Assembly: GCF_001644195.2 (NCBI RefSeq)
Contig: NZ_LWBL02000009.1
Span: forward strand, 1-64,000
Source of the DNA: Bacillus marinisedimentorum
GTDB taxonomy: Bacteria; Bacillota; Bacilli; Bacillales; Bacillaceae_O
Direction of reading: 5' to 3'
Length of the DNA: 64,000 nt
This document shows, piece after piece, positions 35,951-43,002 of this stretch. Position 1 is the first letter of the stretch; the number at the start of each line of letters is the position of its first letter. The translations under genes were made by a program, and so were the position numbers. The notes beneath the pieces were generated by a model. The model did no database searches and had not been told where the DNA came from. It saw nothing but the letters and a program-made list of their open reading frames with translations.

Positions 35951-37960
35951 ATGACTCAGTTTGCATTATTCGGAAACCCAAACACAGGTAAAACATCATT
36001 GTTCAACAGCTTGACGGGCTCCTATGAATACGTTGGAAACTGGAGCGGCGTGACTGTCGAAAAAAAAGTCGGCCTGCTCCGCAATAAAAAAGGCGAGCTC
36101 ATTGATCTTCCCGGAGTCTATTCTTTAAATCCCCTCTCACGTGATGAAGGAGTCGTCACCCAGTTTTTGCTCACCGAGCATTTTTCGCAATCATTGAATA
36201 TCATTGACGCATCAAAGCTGCACCGTAACATGCACTTGACCGTCCAGCTTTTGGAATTCGGAAAACCCGTCATCATCGGCCTAAACATGATTGATGTCGC
36301 CAAAGCCCGCGGCATCCAGGTAGATGAAAAAAAGCTGTCAAGGCAGCTCGGCGTCCCGGTAACATCCATCAGCGCCAGAAGCGGCCGGGGAATCACAGAA
36401 TTATCGGAACAACTCCATGCCTTTGACGGAGAGAATGCCAGGCCGTTTGAACTGGATTACGGCATTCATGTGGAATCTGCGATTCAGCAATTCATTGAAC
36501 GGGCACCTGACTTCCCGAACCTTTCAAAAAGATGGATTGCCGTCCAATATTTCGAAGGCAACCAACAGGTTAAAGAATACTTGAAGGATTCCATTCCAAA
36601 TGAGTGGCTCGAAACACTCCACTCTGAAACTGAACAAAAAATCATTGCGGGTAAAACAGCAAAGTCGCTCCATGAATATATCCATCATGTCCGCCAGCAA
36701 TATATTGATCAAGTAATAAAGGATTCCACTGTTCAAGATCAAGCTGAACGAAAAACATTCACCGACCGACTTGACCAGATTGTCACGAATAAATACCTCG
36801 GCATACCGATATTCCTCGGCTTCATGTACTTAATGTTCATGCTGACGTTCGATTGGCTCGGGTTTCCGTTGTCAGACGCCCTTGACACATTCATGTCAGG
36901 CCCGCTGACTGAGTGGATCACCGCCGGCCTGGGGGCAGTCGGTGCTTCGGCTTTCATCCATTCGCTTATCCTTGACGGTATCGTCGCTGGAGTTGGCGGT
37001 GTTCTCGTCTTCGTACCGCAAATCTTTATCCTGTTTTTCTTCATCTCGTTTCTTGAAGATTCCGGCTACATGGCCCGCGTCGCCACCGTCATGGACAGAG
37101 TCATGGATATGATCGGCTTGAACGGCAAAGCGTTCATCCCGATGATTATCGGATTTGGCTGCAACGTACCGGGTGTCATGGCAGCCCGGACGGTCGAACA
37201 GCCGAAAGAACGGCTGCTGACTCTGCTGCTTACACCGCTCATGTCCTGCTCGGCACGGCTGCCGGTATATGCTCTCTTTGTGGGCGCCTTTTTCGCCAAG
37301 TACCAGGCACTTGTCGTTTTTTCTTTATATGTTCTCGGCATCGTCATCGCTTTCATACTCGCCAAAGTGTTCTCATCCACCATTTTGAAAGGTGAAACAT
37401 CTTTCTTTTTCGTGGAATTGCCGCCATACCGTGTACCGCAATTCAGGACGTTGTGGAGAAGCACGTGGGAAAAAGGAAAAGGATTTATTAAAAAAGCCGG
37501 TACGTTCATCTTCGCCGGTTCCGTCATCATTTGGCTCCTGTCCTATGCCGGTCCAGGAGGAATCGATGTACCGATGGACGAAAGCTTTCTGGCTATGGTC
37601 GGCGGCATCATTGCCCCGCTGTTTGCACCGCTTGGCTTCGGAACCTGGCAGGCAGGCGCAGCATTGATGACCGGTTTCCTGGCAAAAGAAGTCATCGTTT
37701 CCACAATGAATATTATTTATTTCGTTCCTGATGCAGCTGCATTGCAAGGATTGATGACCGAACATTTCACACCGCTTGCTGCATTCAGTTTCATGGTTTT
37801 CATCTTGCTGTACATCCCGTGCCTTGCAACTGCCGCCACGATCATGAAGGAATCCGGCTCAAAAAAGTGGACCGCCTTCTCAATCGGATATGCACTTGTC
37901 ATCGCCTACTTCCTCTCGCTCATCATCTATCAAGGAGGAAAATTGATTGGGCTATCTTAG
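35951..37960 (+). CDS. feoB: Ferrous iron transporter B
   Basis: 669-aa inner-membrane Fe2+ transporter with an N-terminal G protein domain (about 1-165; GNPNTGKTS P-loop, DLPGVYSL switch II, LNMID as the NKxD-like motif) and a guanine-dissociation-inhibitor region, then about ten membrane helices with the two gate motifs GCNVPGVMAART and SCSARLPVYALF. Expressed with feoA under a Fur box, so iron limitation should induce it. Confidence 0.98.
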   Translation: MTQFALFGNPNTGKTSLFNSLTGSYEYVGNWSGVTVEKKVGLLRNKKGELIDLPGVYSLNPLSRDEGVVTQFLLTEHFSQSLNIIDASKLHRNMHLTVQLLEFGKPVIIGLNMIDVAKARGIQVDEKKLSRQLGVPVTSISARSGRGITELSEQLHAFDGENARPFELDYGIHVESAIQQFIERAPDFPNLSKRWIAVQYFEGNQQVKEYLKDSIPNEWLETLHSETEQKIIAGKTAKSLHEYIHHVRQQYIDQVIKDSTVQDQAERKTFTDRLDQIVTNKYLGIPIFLGFMYLMFMLTFDWLGFPLSDALDTFMSGPLTEWITAGLGAVGASAFIHSLILDGIVAGVGGVLVFVPQIFILFFFISFLEDSGYMARVATVMDRVMDMIGLNGKAFIPMIIGFGCNVPGVMAARTVEQPKERLLTLLLTPLMSCSARLPVYALFVGAFFAKYQALVVFSLYVLGIVIAFILAKVFSSTILKGETSFFFVELPPYRVPQFRTLWRSTWEKGKGFIKKAGTFIFAGSVIIWLLSYAGPGGIDVPMDESFLAMVGGIIAPLFAPLGFGTWQAGAALMTGFLAKEVIVSTMNIIYFVPDAAALQGLMTEHFTPLAAFSFMVFILLYIPCLATAATIMKESGSKKWTAFSIGYALVIAYFLSLIIYQGGKLIGLS

Positions 37961-37975
37961 GAAAGAAGGGGTATT

Positions 37976-38164
37976 ATGTTAGTCAATTTGATCATCGGCG
38001 GAGCGATATTCGGCTATGCAGCCTGGGCAATGTTCCGCTATATCAAAAAAAGCAAAGAAGGGAAATGCGCAGCTTGTTCGATCAAAGACTCCTGCACATC
38101 CCAGTGCTGCCCTGAAGGAACGATCGAAAACAACAGCACCTGCAGCACAGCCGACCATAAATAA
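37976..38164 (+). CDS. FeoB-associated Cys-rich membrane protein
   Basis: 62 aa: one N-terminal helix (VNLIIGGAIFGYAAWAMFRYI) then a cysteine-rich tail CAACSIKDSCTSQCCPEG...CSTADHK with six or more Cys. It follows feoB after 15 nt and precedes the operon terminator. This is the known small partner found after feoB in Firmicutes, taking the place of FeoC; its role in metal handling is presumed. Confidence 0.9.
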   Translation: MLVNLIIGGAIFGYAAWAMFRYIKKSKEGKCAACSIKDSCTSQCCPEGTIENNSTCSTADHK

Positions 38165-38166
38165 CA

Positions 38167-38202
38167 AAAACAAGCCTTCCGTCATCGCGGGAGGCTTGTT
38201 TT
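38167..38202 (+). terminator. Terminator of the feo operon
   Basis: AACAAGCCT pairs with AGGCTTGTT, inner CCG pairs with CGG, followed by TTTTCC. Confidence 0.9.
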
Positions 38203-38357
38203 CCAATATATGAAAAAAATTTAAGAAAATTCATATTTTCTAGTTTAAGGAAATCAAAAAACGGAAACAACGCACTAACAGCATAAAAATTGTGCTGCTG
38301 GATTTTTTCTACACTCGTTTTTCAGACGCGGCTACTTTTATACGGGAGGTCGGTAAC

Positions 38358-38483
38358 ATGACCATCATTTTCAGCAAAGGAATGGAAGCATTTAAAAAAG
38401 ATGCGGAACAGCAGCAAACCGGACAGAATACGCTAAACACTTCCCAATACCGTCAAACAGGAATCCAAAACCCGCGGAAGTAA
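38358..38483 (+). CDS. 41-aa hydrophilic protein, unknown
   Basis: MTIIFSKGMEAFKKDAEQQ followed by a Gln/Asn/Thr-rich tail. GGGAGGT lies 7 nt before the ATG and a strong terminator follows, so this is probably a real small gene. No family recognised; the composition would suit a small spore or cytosolic peptide. Confidence 0.65.
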   Translation: MTIIFSKGMEAFKKDAEQQQTGQNTLNTSQYRQTGIQNPRK

Positions 38484-38524
38484 CTGTTTTTGGCCGTCTC
38501 ACCCTAAAGCACACACCCCTGATC

Positions 38525-38560
38525 AGCTGGCGTTATGATATGTTTCGCCAGCTTTTTTTG
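38525..38560 (+). terminator. Terminator of the 41-aa gene
   Basis: AGCTGGCG pairs with CGCCAGCT and is followed by TTTTTTT. Confidence 0.9.
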
Positions 38561-38650
38561 TTGGCTGATTTCTTCTGAAAACCAACAGCCTTTTTTACGG
38601 GAAACGGGACTGGCAGCCTGCCGATGACTTCGTTTCCCATCATAATTTGG

Positions 38651-38890
38651 GCGTTCATGCCAGATCATGCAGGGTTCACGCCGACACCCTTTTATTTGCG
38701 CAGAACAGAAAGGCCGGATACAGCTTTCGCGCCATATTCCGGCCCTTTCAAGCGGAAGCACGACGGTTTTACGCCTAACAGCTGCTTATTCACGCCGAAG
38801 CTCCGACTTTTCACGCCAAACAGCGATTTTCAAGCCATTCCAAGGATTTTTCTCGCCCTAACAAGCCCGTTTCAGGCCGAGCACAAGACA
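38651..38890. repeat. Degenerate TTCACGCC array 2
   Basis: GTTCATGCC, GTTCACGCC, CTTTCGCGCC, CTTTCAAGCG, GTTTTACGCC, ATTCACGCC, TTTTCACGCC, TTTTCAAGCC, TTTCTCGCCC and GTTTCAGGCC recur at about 20-24 bp. Same motif as 8566-8705. Open frames across it on both strands have no ribosome sites. Confidence 0.7.
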
Positions 38891-38963
38891 ATTTGGCATA
38901 CGTTTCATGGCCAAACTCCTCAACATCCACAAGCTCCAACACGTCACATCCAGCCAACCAGAC

Positions 38964-40064
38964 TCATTCCCCCAGGTCAACCTTCAGCAAATGATCATCA
39001 TCCTCATCCGGATTGCCGCGTCCGTCCGTATTGTTGGTGATGAGGTACATTGTGCCATCGCCTTCAATAAAGATGTCCCTGATCCGCCCTGCTCCTTCGA
39101 ATAAGACAGATGACTCCTGTTTCTTAAGGTCAAACCTCCTGATTTGGCGTCCTGCTAGTCCTGCCGCATAAAGGTTGCCGCTATAATAACCAAGTCCGGA
39201 CGGAGCCCATGTTTCATTGCCGGAGTGGAAAACAGGAGTCTCCATTGCTTCTTGCTGCTCGTCTCCCTGAATGACAGGCCATCCGTAATTTTTGCCCGGT
39301 TCGATCTTATTGATTTCATCATGGGCACTCTGGCCATGTTCAGCTGCATACATGGTTCCCTCTTCGCTCCAGGCCAGTCCCTGCGGATTGCGGTGCCCAT
39401 ATGAATACACCGGTGAATTTTCAACCGGATTCTCTGATGGGATCGAACCATCCAGGGCAATCCTTAAAATCTTCCCGTTTAACACACTGGGGTCCTGGGC
39501 GGCCTCCGCTTCTCCGGCATCACCTGCTGCCGCATACAGATAACCGTCAGGTCCGATTGCGATGCGGCCGCCGTTATGAATCCGGCCACCTGGAATGGAA
39601 CCGAGGAGCTCCTGCTCTTCAACCCATTCATTTTCCTTCCGTTCGACCGCAACAATACGGTTCAGTGTTTCACCGCTTTCTTGATAGGTATAATAGATGA
39701 TTGCCCTTTGATTTTTGTGATAGTCAGGATGCAGGACAAAACCGAGCAGTCCCCCTTCTCCGCGTGCCGATATTTCTTTTTCAAGGTTGAGCGCCATGTC
39801 CTCCCTTTTTTCATTCGAGTCGATTCTGGTTATGTTTCCGTTCCGCTCACTGATAAAAAAAACGTCTTCAGTTTTTGCGATATCCCACGGGATATCCAGA
39901 TTGGATGCAAGCACTTCAGCATCCGGAATCCGGCTCTCTTTGTCATTGCCAGATTCCATACTTGATTCCTTCTGCTGCTTTGGAGCCTCTTTCGCCGTTT
40001 CATTTTCTTCAGAACAGCCGGCGGCTGCCGCAAGTATCAGCAATAAAACAAGTAATCTATACAA
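38964..40064 (-). CDS. PQQ-dependent sugar dehydrogenase, lipoprotein
   Basis: 366 aa. Signal peptide LLVLLLILAAAAGC (lipobox AAGC), then a six-bladed beta-propeller of the soluble aldose sugar dehydrogenase (GSDH) family: IPWDIAKTEDVFFISERNGNITRI, ARGEGGLLGFVLHPDY, GGRIHNGGRIAIGPDGYLYAAAGDAG, YGHRNPQGLAW and INKIEPGKNYGWPV. It would oxidise sugars outside the cell. Whether PQQ is really used is unclear because no PQQ synthesis genes are in view. The start is TTG, 9 nt after AAGGGG. Confidence 0.88.
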   Translation of the reverse strand: MYRLLVLLLILAAAAGCSEENETAKEAPKQQKESSMESGNDKESRIPDAEVLASNLDIPWDIAKTEDVFFISERNGNITRIDSNEKREDMALNLEKEISARGEGGLLGFVLHPDYHKNQRAIIYYTYQESGETLNRIVAVERKENEWVEEQELLGSIPGGRIHNGGRIAIGPDGYLYAAAGDAGEAEAAQDPSVLNGKILRIALDGSIPSENPVENSPVYSYGHRNPQGLAWSEEGTMYAAEHGQSAHDEINKIEPGKNYGWPVIQGDEQQEAMETPVFHSGNETWAPSGLGYYSGNLYAAGLAGRQIRRFDLKKQESSVLFEGAGRIRDIFIEGDGTMYLITNNTDGRGNPDEDDDHLLKVDLGE

Positions 40065-40227
40065 ATTCGCTCACCCCTTTTTATTCACTATAGGAATGAA
40101 GCCGCGGAATGTTCAAATCATATGTTTGAAACCTTTATCTTAGGCGTCCGCCACAAACCTTGCACATATTTCCTGCAGGCTGCCATAAATTATAGTATCC
40201 GCACTTTTTAAAAAATGGAGTGACACG

Positions 40228-40746
40228 ATGTATATTGAAGCACCATTTTACAACGGGACAAGTAAGGACATGGATTTTGACGATGTTTTCAGCCATATAA
40301 AAGATTTCATTATAAAAGACCCGCGCGCCGCATACCGGTTATCAATCGGTACCGATTCGCACGTGCATCGCGATTATACCCGTTTCATCACTGCAATCCA
40401 CTTGCACCGCATCGGCAAGGGGGCATGGGGGTGCCTCCGCGAATATAATGAAAAAAGGCGCATTACCAGTTTAAAAGAAAAAATTTCAAAGGAGACAACG
40501 TTAAGCCAGGAAGTCGCCTACCGGTTTGCGATGGGTCCGATAGAAGATCTCGCGGAGCTGATTGCACCTTACGAAGATGAAGGCGCAAGCCTCGAATTTG
40601 AAGTCCACCTCGATATCGGCAAAAAAGGATTGACCCGCAACTTAATCGGCGAGATGACAAGGCGGATTGATTCGATGGGCATTGGCGTCAGAATCAAACC
40701 TGACTCTTATGCCGCTTCAAGCTATGCCCATCGTGAAACAAAGTAA
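40228..40746 (+). CDS. ykuK: YkuK-family ribonuclease H-like protein (DUF458)
   Basis: 172 aa, RNase H-like fold of the YkuK/DUF458 family. Typical sequence: LSIGTDSHVHRDYTRFITAIHLHRIGKGAWG near residue 40 with the conserved GTDSH, and EFEVHLDIGKKGLTRNLIGEMTRRIDSMG later. YkuK is often linked with sporulation or competence in Bacillus, but its biochemical role is unproven. Single gene with strong terminator. Confidence 0.9.
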   Translation: MYIEAPFYNGTSKDMDFDDVFSHIKDFIIKDPRAAYRLSIGTDSHVHRDYTRFITAIHLHRIGKGAWGCLREYNEKRRITSLKEKISKETTLSQEVAYRFAMGPIEDLAELIAPYEDEGASLEFEVHLDIGKKGLTRNLIGEMTRRIDSMGIGVRIKPDSYAASSYAHRETK

Positions 40747-40772
40747 CTGCAGAGAAACGATTCCAAAGAAAC

Positions 40773-40799
40773 AAGCGGCCGATGCGCAGGCCGCTTTTA
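40773..40799. terminator. Terminator between ykuK and the zinc-ribbon gene
   Basis: AAGCGGCC pairs with GGCCGCTT; T-run to the right serves ykuK. Confidence 0.85.
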
Positions 40800-40806
40800 T
40801 CTTTGC

Positions 40807-40980
40807 TTAATATGGGGTTCTGAACATGCTGTCATGGTGATTATTTTGAAAGAATTTTTCCATTGCCTGGATATTGCTGAACTTAATTCCGTCTTTTTGG
40901 ACACTGCAGCGCCGGCAAATCGGCTTTCTTATCTGAGCACAGCTGCTGGCGGCTTTTCTTCCGCAATAGACACATTCCAT
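40807..40980 (-). CDS. Small zinc-ribbon-like protein
   Basis: 57 aa: MECVYCGRKAASSC...PICRRCSVQ then a polar tail ending MFRTPY. Two CxxC pairs (C3/C6 and C22/C25) plus C14 suggest a zinc finger. AAGGAGG is 9 nt before the ATG, a strong signal, and the gene converges on ykuK with a shared terminator. No family recognised. A longer open frame on the opposite strand here is a shadow without ribosome site. Confidence 0.75.
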   Translation of the reverse strand: MECVYCGRKAASSCAQIRKPICRRCSVQKDGIKFSNIQAMEKFFQNNHHDSMFRTPY

Positions 40981-41331
40981 GGGAGAGTTCCTCCTTAATA
41001 TAAAGGCTGTGGTAAATCACATTGCTGCATTACTTGACAAACCGATTCAAATCAGCGAAGCTCCTGCGGCTAATCCAAGCTATCAGGTTCCCGCCGCGAG
41101 GAACGAACGGAGAGTGCTACTATTTCCTCAGCTGAAAGCGAACGGTATTGCGATTTGTTTTATCACCATTATGGTCTGGCTGAACCACATATAAAAATAC
41201 TTTTCGCGAATTTTGAAATTCAGTTTGTTATTGTTTAAATTCCGCTTTTGAAAGCGATTAAAACTTCTATTTTTTTCAAATTTAAATTTCCTCTTCAACC
41301 AACTATTCTTCTATAATAAACAATAGGGTAA

Positions 41332-42006
41332 ATGAAAGGGATGGTGGTACAGTTGTGGAATGAATTATCACAGGAATGGCAGCAATGTTTCGAACTCGTA
41401 TGGGAGGCATTCAAAGACGGGGCCAGGCCGATTGCGGCATTTGTCACAGACAAATCTGGAAACATCGTTTCAACCGGAAAAAGCACCGTTTTTCAGTATT
41501 CAGAAATTGAACCGGTCTCTCACAATGAGCTGGCACATGCGGAAGTGAATGCCCTGTTAAAGTTAGATAACCGTATCCATCAGGACACAGAAGGCTATAC
41601 GCTGTACACAAGCTTAGAGCCTTGCCCGCTCTGTTTCAGCGCGTTTTATATGTCCGGCCTCCGCAATCTGCAGTTCGGGGCCTTCGATAAGTACGGCGGC
41701 AGCACAAACCTTTGCGGTACGACTCCATATCTAAGCCGGAAACCAATTAAGATGATCGGCCCGGTACCTCACTTTGAAGATGTATCGGCCTTTTTTACAG
41801 TGTATTTCGATATCAGCAAATCGTATGCCAAAGGAGCCCAGGTCCATAATCGAATGAAAGAAGATTATCCGGAGGCCGTTCAACTTGGACGGGACTGGGG
41901 CGGCGTGAAGAAGCTAGAGCAATACCGGGACATGCCTGCCGAAAAAATCTTCACCGTCGTGTCATCCGAAATTCAATGTATGAAAAAGCTGGTCCATGCG
42001 GAATAA
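41332..42006 (+). CDS. Cytidine/deoxycytidylate deaminase family protein
   Basis: 224 aa. The zinc site is complete: HAEVNALLKL (ligand His and catalytic Glu) and LEPCPLCFSAFYMSG (two ligand Cys). The extra C-terminal 90 residues are longer than in TadA or GuaD, so the substrate is uncertain (a free base, nucleoside or tRNA-like substrate). The start is uncertain: ATG at 41332 has only a poor ribosome site; ATG at 41341 or TTG at 41353, the latter after AAAGGGATGGTGG, may be used. Single gene. Confidence 0.85.
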   Translation: MKGMVVQLWNELSQEWQQCFELVWEAFKDGARPIAAFVTDKSGNIVSTGKSTVFQYSEIEPVSHNELAHAEVNALLKLDNRIHQDTEGYTLYTSLEPCPLCFSAFYMSGLRNLQFGAFDKYGGSTNLCGTTPYLSRKPIKMIGPVPHFEDVSAFFTVYFDISKSYAKGAQVHNRMKEDYPEAVQLGRDWGGVKKLEQYRDMPAEKIFTVVSSEIQCMKKLVHAE

Positions 42007-42162
42007 ATTATGTGCCGCCAAATATACATAGGTGAGAAATTACTGTCACCAAAAGTTCTTCATTTGCTTGTATATGAAGAATCCAGCGGTGATATATATG
42101 GTATCAAGAGCGAATCGCAATAGCAGCTTCGCAGAAAAAACGCCTCGACAGGAGGAGACGGC

Positions 42163-42342
42163 ATGTCCATCAGGGAAGAAGATATCGAAAAGGTACTCCA
42201 GGAATATGATGTGAATATGGCGGTAAGTGATTTTCCCATCACCGAAGAAATCCAGGAACTTGTCCGAAAAAGGCTGACCGGCATAATCAGTGATGAAGAG
42301 CTTCATGCGTTGACCCTTGAACTTTTTAAAAAGAAAAGGTAA
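42163..42342 (+). CDS. Small helical protein resembling VbhA-type antitoxins
   Basis: 59 aa, charged and helical, ending ITEEIQELVRKRLTGIISDEELHALTLELFKKKR. The 'L-x-G-x-I-s-x-e-E' stretch recalls the C-terminal part of VbhA-family antitoxins that inhibit Fic proteins, but no Fic-domain (HPFxxGNG) gene is visible nearby and the inhibitory SxxxEG is not obvious. GGAGGAG stands 4-5 nt before the ATG. Treat function as unknown. Confidence 0.65.
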   Translation: MSIREEDIEKVLQEYDVNMAVSDFPITEEIQELVRKRLTGIISDEELHALTLELFKKKR

Positions 42343-42361
42343 AAAACAGCCGTTAACACCC

Positions 42362-42398
42362 GGACCGCTTTCCCATTGAAACTGAGAGCGGCCCTTTG
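42362..42398 (+). terminator. Probable terminator of the 59-aa gene
   Basis: GGACCGCTTTC and TGAGAGCGGCC are partly complementary and lead to CTTTG. Confidence 0.5.
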
Positions 42399-42553
42399 TT
42401 TCGTTGGCTTGTTTTATTCCGGCTGATTTTTCCCTGGAAGGTTTCCGTATAGCATGTGTAACAATCTTATAAAGAAAACTTGCCCGATTCGGCGAGCCTT
42501 CAAGCGGGGAATGGTTTGGTTTTGAGTGAAGGGTACTGAATTGCCGTTCAGTG

Positions 42554-42693
42554 CTTGTATTGTTGACTTTGCCTCATTTATAGGCACCGGAAGCGGGATT
42601 CCGTGCCTGTAATCTTGAATTCTCATTGATTACAGTCATTGAAAACAGGTTTCCGTGTCTTTATGTTGATCATTCAGCTGTTTACAGGCACTG
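42554..42693. repeat. Degenerate 52-bp tandem repeat (three units)
   Basis: Units begin at 42554, 42606 and 42659 (period 52-53). Each has CTNTAT/AT-TTGA near the start, ATTACAG/TTACAG/TTATAG followed by CA near position 30, and a linker with GGNTTCCGTG (first two units). The copies are only about 60-70% alike by eye. No frame is preserved. Confidence 0.5.
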
Positions 42694-42882
42694 AGCCGAG
42701 GAAGTCCCCATGACACCCCCTGTAAAGAAGACACTATGAATATCACCTCAAATTAACATAGCAAACAACAACTGAATTAACACCCCAATTCGCACGATGA
42801 CAACATCTGTTGTCACGAATATCGACGTGTTATTTAGTCAGCTGTCTCCTTCTAATTTTTTTATGAAGGCTGATATATCAAT

Positions 42883-42918
42883 AAAAAAGCATACCAATTA
42901 CAATGTAATTGATATGCT
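42883..42918 (-). terminator. Terminator of the CoA-disulfide reductase gene
   Basis: AGCATACCAATTAC and GTAATTGATATGCT are complementary with one mismatch and bulge; a plus-strand A-run at 42883-42888 is the U-tract for leftward transcription, about 85 nt past the stop. Confidence 0.75.
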
Positions 42919-43002
42919 GATTCATCTTCTTACTATAATGCTTCTCCACGTAAACGGAACTGCTTACCGACAGGACGGGCCTCCTTATTAATTGCCAGAA
43001 CC

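Noticed and set aside
38624-39040. Plus-strand open frame of 138 codons across the TTCACGCC array
   Set aside because: It follows the repeat period, has no ribosome site and overlaps the end of the sugar dehydrogenase gene on the other strand.
40979-41194. Plus-strand open frame of 71 codons after ykuK
   Set aside because: Starts opposite the ribosome site of the well-supported zinc-ribbon gene and has no ribosome site of its own.
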